A stretch of 64,000 nt of DNA, taken from contig NZ_RYFD01000004.1 of the NCBI RefSeq assembly GCF_004138135.1, positions 1 through 64,000 on the forward strand, read 5' to 3'. The position numbers were made by a program, and so were the translations under genes. Source of the stretch: Candidatus Oscillochloris fontis (lineage in GTDB: Bacteria > Chloroflexota > Chloroflexia > Chloroflexales > Chloroflexaceae). This document shows positions 9,489-18,519 of the stretch, piece by piece (positions within the stretch are counted from its first letter, which is position 1; every line of letters begins with the position of its first letter). The notes under the pieces are model-generated. The model was not told where the DNA came from and made no database searches. It was given only the letters and a program-made list of their open reading frames with translations.

Positions 9489-9560
9489 GTAGGGGCGAAG
9501 CATCGCCCCTTGCAATGCTACATAACTTCAGTGCATGGCTGGGCGATGCTTCGCCCCTAC
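9489..9560. repeat. GTAGGGGCGAAGCATCGCCC inverted repeat (family B), copy 1
   Basis: Perfect 20-bp outer arms (9489-9508 and 9541-9560) around a 32-base loop, located between cbbL and cbbS. In mRNA it would form a strong hairpin and could set the relative amounts of large- and small-subunit message. Confidence 0.85.
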
Positions 9561-9583
9561 TTTGATAGATGGAGCCAACTCTT

Positions 9584-10003
9584 ATGCGTATCACTCAGGG
9601 AACCTTCTCCTTTCTGCCCGATTTTACCGATGAGGAGATCAAGGCCCAGATTCAATACTGTCTTGATCGCGATTGGCCGATTGCCATCGAGTATACCGAT
9701 GATCCGCATCCGCGTAATGTCTACTGGGACATGTTCGGGATGCCCTTGTTTGATATCCGCGACCCGGCAGCGATCATGCAGACGCTGACCGAGTGCAAGG
9801 CCACTTTCCCCAACCACTACATTCGGATTTCCGGCTATGACCGTTCGCTCGGTCGCGCAACCACGGCGCTTCAGTTCATCGTCAATCGCCCTGCCAACGA
9901 GCCGGGCTTCCATGTCGAGCGTCAAGAGATGAGCGACCGCCGCATTCGCTACACCATCCGTTCGTATGCAGCCGATAAGCCGAGCGGTCAGCGCTACGAG
10001 TAA
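9584..10003 (+). CDS. cbbS: ribulose-1,5-bisphosphate carboxylase small subunit
   Basis: 139 residues, the usual length of red-type small subunits, with the family N terminus [19 protein letters not shown] and the [11 protein letters not shown] segment. It has the C-terminal beta-hairpin extension ([24 protein letters not shown]) typical of the red lineage. The ATG at 9584 is preferred over the in-frame ATG at 9569 because a GGAG box lies 9 bases upstream and the N terminus then matches the family. It forms the L8S8 complex with CbbL. Confidence 0.95.
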   Translation: MRITQGTFSFLPDFTDEEIKAQIQYCLDRDWPIAIEYTDDPHPRNVYWDMFGMPLFDIRDPAAIMQTLTECKATFPNHYIRISGYDRSLGRATTALQFIVNRPANEPGFHVERQEMSDRRIRYTIRSYAADKPSGQRYE

Positions 10004-10008
10004 CTCTT

Positions 10009-10920
10009 ATGGCAGAGACAGGCAACGAATCGAACGAGCAGGTCAATCTGGATCAGGCATGGAGTGACTCCCAGATCCAGACTCTGCTCGACAAACTGGA
10101 CGAGGAACTGGTGGGGCTGGTGCCGGTGAAGACACGCATCCGCGAGATTGCAGCCATGTTGCTGGTAGCGCGCCTGCGAGAACAACACCATATGGCGACG
10201 GATCGCCCAACGCTCCATATGAGCTTCACTGGTCGCCCTGGTACCGGTAAAACCACCGTTGCTATGCGGATGGCGAAGATCCTCCATTCGCTTGGCTATG
10301 TACGCAAAGGCCACCTCGTGGTGGCCTCGCGTGACGACCTCGTGGGACAGTATGTCGGCCACACCGCGCCCAAGACCAAGGAGATGCTCAAGAAGGCGAT
10401 GGGGGGCGTCCTCTTTATTGACGAAGCCTACTACCTCTATCGTCCTGAAAATGAGCGTGACTACGGCCAAGAGGCGATTGAGATGCTGCTGATGGCCATG
10501 GAGAACCAACGCGATGATATGGTAGTCATTCTTGCTGGCTACAAAGATCGCATGGACACCTTCTTTCAGTCCAATCCAGGCTTCCACTCGCGCATCGCCC
10601 ATCATGTGGACTTTCCAGATTACAGTCTGGACGAGTTGGTGCAGATTGCTGATCTGATGGTACGGCAGCAGATGTATTCCTTCGATGCCGACTCGCGAGT
10701 AGCGTTTCGTGAGTATTTAGAGCTACGTCTACAGCAGCCGCATTTTGCCAATGCACGTAGCGTGCGGAATGCCATTGATCGGATCAAGTTACGGCAGGCC
10801 AACCGACTCGTTCAGGCTGGGGGCAGCATTGTGGCCAGCGAGTTAGCTCGTATTGATGTGGAAGATGTACGGGCTAGCCGGGTGTTTCGTGGCGGGATCT
10901 CCGCCGAACACATCGCATAA
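10009..10920 (+). CDS. cbbX: CbbX, red-type RuBisCO activase (AAA+)
   Basis: 303 residues. CbbX is an AAA+ motor that pulls on the C-terminal tail of CbbL to release inhibitory sugar phosphates. Visible motifs are Walker A (GRPGTGKTT, residues 75-83), pore-loop region [11 protein letters not shown], Walker B ([13 protein letters not shown]) and an arginine-rich C-terminal lid ([21 protein letters not shown]). It starts 5 bases after the cbbS stop, so it is expressed with RuBisCO. The pairing with a red-type large subunit is consistent. Confidence 0.95.
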   Translation: MAETGNESNEQVNLDQAWSDSQIQTLLDKLDEELVGLVPVKTRIREIAAMLLVARLREQHHMATDRPTLHMSFTGRPGTGKTTVAMRMAKILHSLGYVRKGHLVVASRDDLVGQYVGHTAPKTKEMLKKAMGGVLFIDEAYYLYRPENERDYGQEAIEMLLMAMENQRDDMVVILAGYKDRMDTFFQSNPGFHSRIAHHVDFPDYSLDELVQIADLMVRQQMYSFDADSRVAFREYLELRLQQPHFANARSVRNAIDRIKLRQANRLVQAGGSIVASELARIDVEDVRASRVFRGGISAEHIA

Positions 10921-10976
10921 CCGGCTTTGGCCGGGGAGGGCTGGGGGCAACGCTGCCCCATACATTCACGTTGGAA

Positions 10977-11003
10977 GCTAGGGCCGCATGCTGCGGCTCT
11001 AGC
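10977..11003. repeat. hairpin between cbbX and cbbP
   Basis: 12-bp stem (one G-T pair) with triloop TGC in the 118-base cbbX-cbbP gap, preceded by a smaller GGGGCA/TGCCCC hairpin. No T-run follows, so an mRNA-processing or stability element is more likely than a terminator. Confidence 0.5.
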
Positions 11004-11038
11004 CCCCACGCCATTTTGGAAGGGAAGCAACCACGACT

Positions 11039-12034
11039 ATGCGCAAGCGACCAATCATCTTGGGAATTGTGGGCGATAGTGCGGCGGGGAAGACGACGAT
11101 CACCTCCGGGCTAGTGAAGCTCCTAGGTGAGGATCGGGTGACCCACGTCTGCACCGATGATTATCATAAGTATGACCGGCGCGAACGGGCGGAGATCGGG
11201 ATTACGGCGCTGCATCCCGATTGTAACTATCTGGATGTGATGGAACTGCATCTGGAGCGCTTGCACTATGGTCAGCCGATCCTCAAACCAGTCTACGATC
11301 ATAGCACGGGCAGCTTGGTGCGCCCTGAATATATACAGCCCAAGGAGTTTGTGATTGTCGAGGGTCTTCTCGGCTTCTCCTCTCCGATCATGCGCCAATT
11401 CTATGATGTGAAGGTCTACCTCAATCCACCTGAGGATCTGCGCAGGGTCTGGAAGATTAAGCGTGATGTTGCCAAGCGTGGTTATGCGCCCGAACAGGTT
11501 CTGGCTGAAATGGAGAAGCGTGAGCCAGACTCGGCGGCCTTCATTCGCCCCCAGCGCGACCACGCTGATATTGTGGTGCAGTTCTACCCCCCGGCTGATG
11601 TGCCGGTCGAGGAGGCTGGGCCAACGCTCAATGCCCGCCTGACCCTGCGCCCGACCATTCCGCATCCAGACCTGACCTACCTGTGCGAGGATGGTACCAA
11701 GAGCCCTGGTGTGCGCCTAGAGTTAGGCCGCGATGGCAGCCGCCCAGTGGACATCCTGGAGATTGATGGCTCCGTCTCGCCAGAGAATGCGCGCCGCCTT
11801 GAGGATGTGATTTGGCAGCACCTCCCCGATCTCTCACCGATCCAAGGTGATCAGTTTGGTGACTACTTTGATCGCAGTGAGGTGCGCCATAGCGATCCGC
11901 TGGCGATCACCCAGTTGCTCCTCACCTACCATCTGCTGCGCCAGTACAGCGGGGTGGCGAACCTCCCCTTCGCCCGCCCCGTGGCCGCCCTGAGCCGAGT
12001 TACTCAGACCGCTACTCCGGTTGTTGGACGGTAG
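11039..12034 (+). CDS. cbbP: phosphoribulokinase
   Basis: 331 residues. It phosphorylates ribulose 5-phosphate to ribulose 1,5-bisphosphate, the substrate of RuBisCO, and with RuBisCO defines the Calvin cycle. The P-loop is GDSAAGKTT (residues 12-20). TDDYHKYDR, the catalytic-base region, and VIVEGLLGF (Walker B) are present. The protein is of the longer cyanobacterial/plant-like class rather than the proteobacterial one. The regulatory cysteines of chloroplast enzymes are not apparent. Last gene of the cbb cluster. Confidence 0.95.
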   Translation: MRKRPIILGIVGDSAAGKTTITSGLVKLLGEDRVTHVCTDDYHKYDRRERAEIGITALHPDCNYLDVMELHLERLHYGQPILKPVYDHSTGSLVRPEYIQPKEFVIVEGLLGFSSPIMRQFYDVKVYLNPPEDLRRVWKIKRDVAKRGYAPEQVLAEMEKREPDSAAFIRPQRDHADIVVQFYPPADVPVEEAGPTLNARLTLRPTIPHPDLTYLCEDGTKSPGVRLELGRDGSRPVDILEIDGSVSPENARRLEDVIWQHLPDLSPIQGDQFGDYFDRSEVRHSDPLAITQLLLTYHLLRQYSGVANLPFARPVAALSRVTQTATPVVGR

Positions 12035-12059
12035 GGATTGGCGACAGGGGGGTAGAGAC

Positions 12060-12088
12060 CAGGGCGGTGAGCCATGCTCACCGCCCTG
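12060..12088. terminator. bidirectional terminator between cbbP and the EamA gene
   Basis: Perfect 13-bp stem (CAGGGCGGTGAGC) with triloop CAT followed by TTGTT, midway between two convergent genes. Confidence 0.75.
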
Positions 12089-12091
12089 TTG

Positions 12092-13006
12092 TTATGCCTG
12101 TTTGGGGCCAGCCACCACGAGTGCGACGCCGACTGAGGCCAGGATCACTCCGGCAATCGCCATGAGGCCGAAGTGTTCGCCAAAGACGAAATAGGCTTCG
12201 AGGGCCGTGGCGGGTGGTACGAGGTAGAAGAGGCTGGTGACGCGCGCCGAAGAGTTGGCGCGGATCAGCAGCATGAGCAGCAAGATTGCGCCGAGTGAGA
12301 GGACGAAGACTAGCCAACTGAGCGCAAAGAGCAGTTGGGGTGTCCAGTTAATGACCCGTTGTTCAAAGGCAAATGCGGGGATGAGAATCAGTGCGCCCGC
12401 AGCAATATACTGCACCAGGGTGCCAGTGATGAGCGGCATTGAGCCGCCATGGCGCTTCTGGTAGAGTGTGCCGCCGGTGGTGCTGAAGAGCGCGATTATG
12501 ATCGCGATCAGGGTGGGGATGGTGATCATCACTCCATCTGCGCCAGGTGCGATCAGCTTTTCGAGCAAGACTAAGCCCGCTCCAACAAAGCCGAGCAGCA
12601 GGCCGATCCACTGGCGCAACACCACCGCCTCACGCAGCGTGATCTGGGCGAGCACGGCGGTGAGGATGGGTTGCAGGCTGACGATGAGCGAGGCGATGCC
12701 CGCTGACATACCGTGATCAATCGCATAGAAGACGCCCCCCAAGTAGCCGCCGTGAAGGAGTAACCCCACCACGGCAATGTGGCCGAGTTGTTCGCGGCGT
12801 GGCCAGGGGACGCGCAAAATGAGCGCGAGGCCCAACAAAAGGGTGATCACGATGATGAAGCGGATCAGCAGAAAGGTGAACGGCTCAACATAGGGTAGCC
12901 CATAGCGCGCACCGATAAATCCGGTACTCCAGAGCAGCACAAAGAGCCAGGGTGCCACCGCAGCAAATGCGGGGTGGCTCGTCAGGTGGGTTCGATGTTG
13001 AGGCAT
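12092..13006 (-). CDS. EamA/DMT-family transporter
   Basis: 304 residues with about ten hydrophobic helices in two EamA repeats, the layout of drug/metabolite exporters of the inner membrane. The first helix carries WLFVLLWSTGFIGARYGLPY and the repeat motif recurs in the second half. Substrate cannot be assigned. The frame extends to 13066; the ATG at 13006 is preferred because it begins just before the first membrane helix, but no clear ribosome site distinguishes the two. Confidence 0.85.
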   Translation of the reverse strand: MPQHRTHLTSHPAFAAVAPWLFVLLWSTGFIGARYGLPYVEPFTFLLIRFIIVITLLLGLALILRVPWPRREQLGHIAVVGLLLHGGYLGGVFYAIDHGMSAGIASLIVSLQPILTAVLAQITLREAVVLRQWIGLLLGFVGAGLVLLEKLIAPGADGVMITIPTLIAIIIALFSTTGGTLYQKRHGGSMPLITGTLVQYIAAGALILIPAFAFEQRVINWTPQLLFALSWLVFVLSLGAILLLMLLIRANSSARVTSLFYLVPPATALEAYFVFGEHFGLMAIAGVILASVGVALVVAGPKQA

Positions 13007-13110
13007 AACTGCTTGTGGGGCGAACCCCGCTTCTCCTTGTGCTAGTGTGATGAGCAACATAATCATACCCGAAAGTTGGGGAGTGTAAAGTGCTGCGCCC
13101 TTGCTGGTAG

Positions 13111-13256
13111 GGCATGTGCAAAGTCACCTCCGGTGGGGTTCGGGGGCGGCGCAGCCGCCCCCGCAGATATTTTTTGTTGTTTTTTGGCGGCGTAGCCGCC
13201 AAAAAACAACAAAAATGGGGCTTGGGGCGTAGCCCCAAGGACTTTGCACATGCCCT
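13111..13256. mobile_element. family A MITE-like repeat, copy 3, with flanking direct repeat
   Basis: Complete 146-bp copy. Terminal inverted repeats of 16 bp (GGGCATGTGCAAAGTC and its complement) enclose the GGGGGCGGC hairpin, the AGATATTTTT spacer, a perfect 21-bp stem with triloop GTA, and the TTGGGGC-GTA-GCCCCAA hairpin. GCCCTTGCTGGTAG occurs directly on both sides (13097-13110 and 13257-13270), as expected for a 14-bp target-site duplication. No transposase is encoded. Confidence 0.85.
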
Positions 13257-13287
13257 GCCCTTGCTGGTAGATCTGTAAATGTGGGTC

Positions 13288-13315
13288 TTGCAGTTTGCTG
13301 AAAATATGGTATGAT
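13288..13315 (+). promoter_or_regulatory. sigma-70-type promoter for the RRM gene
   Basis: TTGCAG (13288-13293), 16-base spacer, TATGAT (13310-13315). Transcription from here would give an untranslated leader of about 225 bases before the RRM gene. Confidence 0.65.
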
Positions 13316-13546
13316 AGCTGTGTTTGCTCAACGTAACACTGCGAGACCTGCATCAGAGACTCCGTAATTAGTCCCCTGGTCGCTCGACAGAACCTCTTCG
13401 CTCGAAGGTAATGTACGTTGTGGATCGCCGGAGCGAGACACCTCGGAATCTGCCGTGGTGCCGGCTGCACGGGATGGCCTTTTTAGTGACATGCTGGCGA
13501 CGACTGTGGTTCGTCAGCGATGATCATCTGCGTCATGCAGAGGAGA

Positions 13547-13900
13547 ATGAACTCGATGCTGGTCAAGCTGTTTGTTGGTAACTTGCCCTGGAGCGTTGGC
13601 GATGCTGACCTTGAGCGGATCTTCGCGTCCCATGGTGATGTGCAGAGTGCGCGCGTGATCAATGATCGTGACACGGGCCGCTCGCGTGGTTTCGGTTTCG
13701 TCGAGATGGATGTCGACGATGTTGCGGAAGTAATCCGCGCCACCGATGGCCATGAGATTGATGGTCGCCCGCTGCGCGTCAATGAGGCCGAGGACAAGGG
13801 TCGCGGCGGACGCGGTGGCTTCGGTGGTGGCGGCGGCGGTGGTGGCCGCGACCGCGGTGGCTTCGGTGGCGGTAACCGCGGCGGGCGCGACCGCTACTAA
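13547..13900 (+). CDS. glycine-rich RRM RNA-binding protein
   Basis: 117 residues: one RRM domain (about 4-82) with RNP2 KLFVGNLPW and RNP1 SRGFGFVEM, then a Gly/Arg-rich tail (GGRGGFGGGGGG type). This is the architecture of the cyanobacterial Rbp and plant GRP cold-induced RNA-binding proteins, which act as RNA chaperones. The ATG at 13547 is chosen because AGAGGAGA lies immediately upstream; the earlier ATG at 13520 has none. The long leader and the downstream DEAD-box helicase fit a cold-response context. Confidence 0.9.
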   Translation: MNSMLVKLFVGNLPWSVGDADLERIFASHGDVQSARVINDRDTGRSRGFGFVEMDVDDVAEVIRATDGHEIDGRPLRVNEAEDKGRGGRGGFGGGGGGGGRDRGGFGGGNRGGRDRY

Positions 13901-13910
13901 GTCATAATGG

Positions 13911-14001
13911 GCATAGGAGCTATGCTTCCTATACCCTCCAGTAACTACTCCGCAGAGGCGCGGAGGGAGGGTCACATATTCCGACTCTCCTCTCCGCGCC
14001 T
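13911..14001. repeat. hairpins between RRM and helicase genes
   Basis: A small hairpin (GCATAG-GAG-CTATGC, 13911-13925) follows the RRM stop. An 11-bp inverted repeat (GAGGCGCGGAG at 13954 and CTCCGCGCCTC at 13991) follows it. These fill most of the 218-base gap; no gene is seen there. Confidence 0.5.
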
Positions 14002-14118
14002 CACGGTGTCTCTATTCGTATTGTCTGTTTTGATATGCGCCGCATTTCCCTTTTCGGCGCACCCTACCGGCCGTATAGAGCCACACCTCTCCTGCGGCCG
14101 CCCCATAAAGGAGCCGCG

Positions 14119-15387
14119 TTGAATTTCGCTGATTTTGCCCTTCATTCTGCCCTGATGCAGAATGTCTCCGCCCAAGGCTTTACCCAGCCTACCCCCATCC
14201 AAGCCCAAACTATCCCCCTTGCGCTCTCTGGTGAGAACCTCATCGGTCTGGCCCAAACGGGTACTGGCAAGACGGCTGCGTTTGTCCTGCCCATCCTCCA
14301 ACGTCTACTCCAGAATCGTCAGCGCGGCACTCAGGCGCTGATTGTGACGCCGACCCGTGAATTGGCCGAGCAGATTAACGAGACTATTCGTGATCTGGCT
14401 CAGGGTACCGGGTTGCGGAGTGCGCCGATTTATGGCGGGGTAGGGATGGAGCCACAGGAGCGTGCCTTGCGCGCTGGGGTTGAGATTGTAGTCGCTTGCC
14501 CTGGGCGCCTGATTGATCATATGAGTCGCGGCAGTGCGCGCCTTGATGGTGTGCAGATGTTGGTGCTGGATGAGGCGGATCGGATGTTGGATATGGGCTT
14601 TCTGCCTGCGATCCAGCGCATCCTGAGTGCGCTTCCAATCCGCCGCCAGACGATGCTCTTCTCGGCTACGTTGCCGTCTGAGTTGCAGAATCTGGCTGCC
14701 ACTACCGCCCCGAATGCGAAGGTTGTGCAGATTGGCCTAGTGCGCCCGGCCCATACGATCACGCACGCGATCTATCCGGTGCCCCCGCACCGTAAGACGG
14801 CGCTGTTGCTCGATCTGCTGCACAAGGCCAATAGTGGCTCGGTGTTGATCTTTACCCGCACCAAGCACCGCGCTAACCGGCTGCTCCAGCAGATTGCTCG
14901 CGAGGGGCATAGCGCCGCTGTTCTGCACAGCAACAAGTCGCAGAACCAGCGCCAGTTGGCTCTCGATGGCTTCCGCGATGGGCGCTTCCGTATTCTGGTG
15001 GCGACCGACATTGCGGCGCGTGGCTTGGATGTCGAGCGTATTTCGCATGTGATCAACTATGACATCCCCGATACGCCGGATGCCTACATTCACCGCATTG
15101 GGCGCACTGGGCGGGCCACCCGCAGTGGCGACGCCTTCACGCTGGTGACACCAGAGGATTCGGCACAGGTGCGCCAGATCGAACGCGCCATCGGTGCGCC
15201 ACTGGAGCGTCGCCAACTGACGGGCTTTGACTATAACGCCCAGGTACCGGCAGTCAATCTGGATGAGCGCCCGCCACGCCAGCCGCGCCACGAGAGCCGG
15301 AGCGCCCCGCGCACGTCGGTGCCGCCGCGCAGCAGTGCCGGTAACGCTCCGCGCCGCGATCAGCGGCCAGCGCGTCGCCCGGTGTAG
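14119..15387 (+). CDS. DEAD-box RNA helicase (RhlE-like)
   Basis: 422 residues with the full motif set: Q motif (GFTQPTPIQ), motif I AQTGTGKT, Ia PTRELAEQ, II DEAD (VLDEADRMLDMGF), III SAT, and IV-VI (FTRTKHRANRL; ARGLDV; HRIGRTGRA), followed by an Arg/Pro-rich basic tail. It unwinds structured RNA, probably in ribosome assembly or cold adaptation. The upstream frame is open to 14035, but TTG at 14119 has AAAGGAG five bases before it and gives the usual N terminus (NFADFALHSALM). The TAG stop belongs to a family B repeat. Confidence 0.92.
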   Translation: MNFADFALHSALMQNVSAQGFTQPTPIQAQTIPLALSGENLIGLAQTGTGKTAAFVLPILQRLLQNRQRGTQALIVTPTRELAEQINETIRDLAQGTGLRSAPIYGGVGMEPQERALRAGVEIVVACPGRLIDHMSRGSARLDGVQMLVLDEADRMLDMGFLPAIQRILSALPIRRQTMLFSATLPSELQNLAATTAPNAKVVQIGLVRPAHTITHAIYPVPPHRKTALLLDLLHKANSGSVLIFTRTKHRANRLLQQIAREGHSAAVLHSNKSQNQRQLALDGFRDGRFRILVATDIAARGLDVERISHVINYDIPDTPDAYIHRIGRTGRATRSGDAFTLVTPEDSAQVRQIERAIGAPLERRQLTGFDYNAQVPAVNLDERPPRQPRHESRSAPRTSVPPRSSAGNAPRRDQRPARRPV

Positions 15388-15456
15388 GGGCGAAGCATCG
15401 CCCGCCATGGAGCAGGGAAACCCGAACAAGGTTGGCGGGCGACGCTTCGCCCCTAC
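15384..15456. repeat. family B inverted repeat, copy 2 (supplies helicase stop codon)
   Basis: Arms GTAGGGGCGAAGCATCGCCC (15384-15403) and its near-complement (15437-15456, one change). The TAG at 15385-15387 is the helicase stop codon, so the repeat begins inside the gene. Confidence 0.85.
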
Positions 15457-15464
15457 TTGTCCTA

Positions 15465-15510
15465 ACAAAAAACTGGGGTTTGGGGCGTAGCCCCAAACCC
15501 CAGTTTTTTA
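15465..15510. terminator. A/T-ended GC hairpin (family A third-hairpin type)
   Basis: AAAAAACTGGGGTTTGGGGC pairs perfectly with the following complement around triloop GTA and ends in TTTTTT, so it works as a rho-independent terminator between helicase and pgi. The core is the same GGGGC-GTA-GCCCC hairpin found in family A repeats. Confidence 0.8.
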
Positions 15511-15583
15511 TGCAACTCGTAACCAGTTGCGGTATGATTGACGCGCCCATAAGCAACCCTATCTGCGAGAAAGCGAGTAGTCC

Positions 15584-17209
<1,626 letters not shown>

Positions 17210-17216
17210 TTGGCTG

Positions 17217-17310
17217 TTGCCATAGGCAAAGTCATCTCCGATGGGGCTGCACCCCAAACCTGCTTTTTTCTCGTATGTTGGCGGCGAAGCCGCCAACATA
17301 CGAGAAAAGT
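17217..17310. repeat. family A repeat, copy 4 (partial, reversed)
   Basis: Contains GGCAAAGTCATCTCC, the GGGGCTGCACCCC hairpin and a perfect ~20-bp stem around a GAA loop (TTTTCTCGTATGTTGGCGGC arm). It begins 7 bases after the pgi stop. Confidence 0.75.
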
Positions 17311-17355
17311 GTTGGTAGCGCGAAAAAGTTCTGGGATGGCGGGGATGCGGCGCGG

Positions 17356-17420
17356 GGCTTCGACAAGCTCAGCCACCGCGCCGCTGGCTGAGCTTGTCGA
17401 AGCCGAGCTTGTCGAAGCCA
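17356..17420. repeat. GGCTTCGACAAGCTCAGCC inverted repeat (family D), copy 1
   Basis: GGCTTCGACAAGCTCAGCCA is followed by its inverse and then a partial third arm ending GCTTGTCGAAGCC. The same sequence is nested in another repeat at 26582-26638. Confidence 0.8.
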
Positions 17421-17430
17421 CCGCACCACA

Positions 17431-17473
17431 TTTTTTACCCTAAAAAATCTGCGCAATCTGCGTAATCTGCGGA
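17431..17473. repeat. CGCAGATTA repeat, half copy
   Basis: Right half of the palindromes at 2863-2940 and 2987-3045 (ACCCTAAAAAATCTGCGCAA onward), without its left arm. Together with the two preceding repeats it forms the left border of the ssp island. Confidence 0.7.
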
Positions 17474-17517
17474 CACTCCATCATCCCCCAGCGCAGGTGG
17501 TTTAACCATATTTTCAT

Positions 17518-17548
17518 ATTCCCATAGATGGGAATTTTGCGGTACAAT
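17518..17548 (+). promoter_or_regulatory. putative ssp operator and -10 box
   Basis: A perfect 18-bp palindrome, ATTCCCAT-AG-ATGGGAAT (17518-17535), lies 7 bases before a TACAAT (-10 like, 17543-17548) and about 50 bases before the sspB ATG. It occupies the -35 region, which has no consensus box, as expected for either a repressor or an activator site. Confidence 0.5.
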
Positions 17549-17583
17549 GCTTGGTGGTACCCACATGCATCTACGGAACCGCC

Positions 17584-18519
17584 ATGCTCGCCACCACCTT
17601 CGACCCAGCTCTGCTCAGCTTCAGTGGGCATGAGACCTTCATCTTACGTAGTCACTGGCTCAAAAAAGCCTACGATCTGCTCCGCACTCAGCCCGATCTC
17701 TTCTTCCTCGAAGATGCCTTTGTGCGCTTGGGGGTGGGCAAGAATATGGCCCACTCCATCCGCTATTGGGGCCGCGTCTGTCATGTCTTTGAGCGTAGTG
17801 AAGATGGCGCGAGCTATCGCCCCACGTGGCTGGGTGATGCGCTGCTTGCCGATGATCAGGGCTGGGACCCCTTTTTGGTGACGCCCACTAGCCGCTGGTT
17901 GCTGCACTGGCAGATCTGTGCCGGGTCTGCGGCGGTGTTTACGTGGTTCTTCACCTTCAACATGCTGCGGCGCGGAGAGTTTAGTAGCTCCCAATTGGCG
18001 CAGCAGGTGAGCCATGTGCTGGCGCAGATTGGGGCGAAGGTGCCTTCGGCGGCGACATTGGGGCGCGATATTGATTGTATGCTGCGTTGCTATGTGCGCC
18101 CCTCTGCGACGCTGCGCGGTGCGCCGCTTGAGGAATCTTTGCAGTGTCCGCTGCACGATCTGGAATTGATCCAGATCTTGCCCGGTCAGGGGACGTACCG
18201 CCTCGCCGGGGGCGCACACGCCGATCTGCCCGATCAGTTGGTGGCGCTCGCGGCATGGTTTCAGGCACGCCACCTGGGGCGGGCCACGCTGGCCTTTAAT
18301 GATCTGGCGTATGCGGAACGTTCGCCAGGGCGGGTCTTTCGCCTGGATGAAGATTCGCTCTTGACCCGTCTGTTGCACATGGAGCAGATCACTCAGGGGC
18401 AGGCGACCTTCTCGGAGAGTGGCGGGATTCGGCAGTTGGCATGGCGCAACCTTGAGGATGCTGCGTATCCGCGTGAGCTGTTGCAGGCTGCGTTTGCCCA
18501 GGAGCGCCACTATGTCTGA
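17584..18519 (+). CDS. sspB: SspB-like DUF4007 protein of the phosphorothioation system
   Basis: 311 residues from the ATG at 17584 (LATTFDPALLSFSGHETFILRSHWLKKAYDLL). The N terminus with SGHETFxLR and the overall size match the DUF4007 family; SspB of the Ssp single-strand phosphorothioation systems is the member with a known role, as a nickase needed to insert sulfur into the DNA backbone. It is the first gene of a run followed by a large ATPase and a PAPS-reductase-like protein, the SspB-C-D order. An upstream TTG at 17551 is in frame but less likely. The sspB name rests on family and gene order. Confidence 0.8.
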   Translation: MLATTFDPALLSFSGHETFILRSHWLKKAYDLLRTQPDLFFLEDAFVRLGVGKNMAHSIRYWGRVCHVFERSEDGASYRPTWLGDALLADDQGWDPFLVTPTSRWLLHWQICAGSAAVFTWFFTFNMLRRGEFSSSQLAQQVSHVLAQIGAKVPSAATLGRDIDCMLRCYVRPSATLRGAPLEESLQCPLHDLELIQILPGQGTYRLAGGAHADLPDQLVALAAWFQARHLGRATLAFNDLAYAERSPGRVFRLDEDSLLTRLLHMEQITQGQATFSESGGIRQLAWRNLEDAAYPRELLQAAFAQERHYV

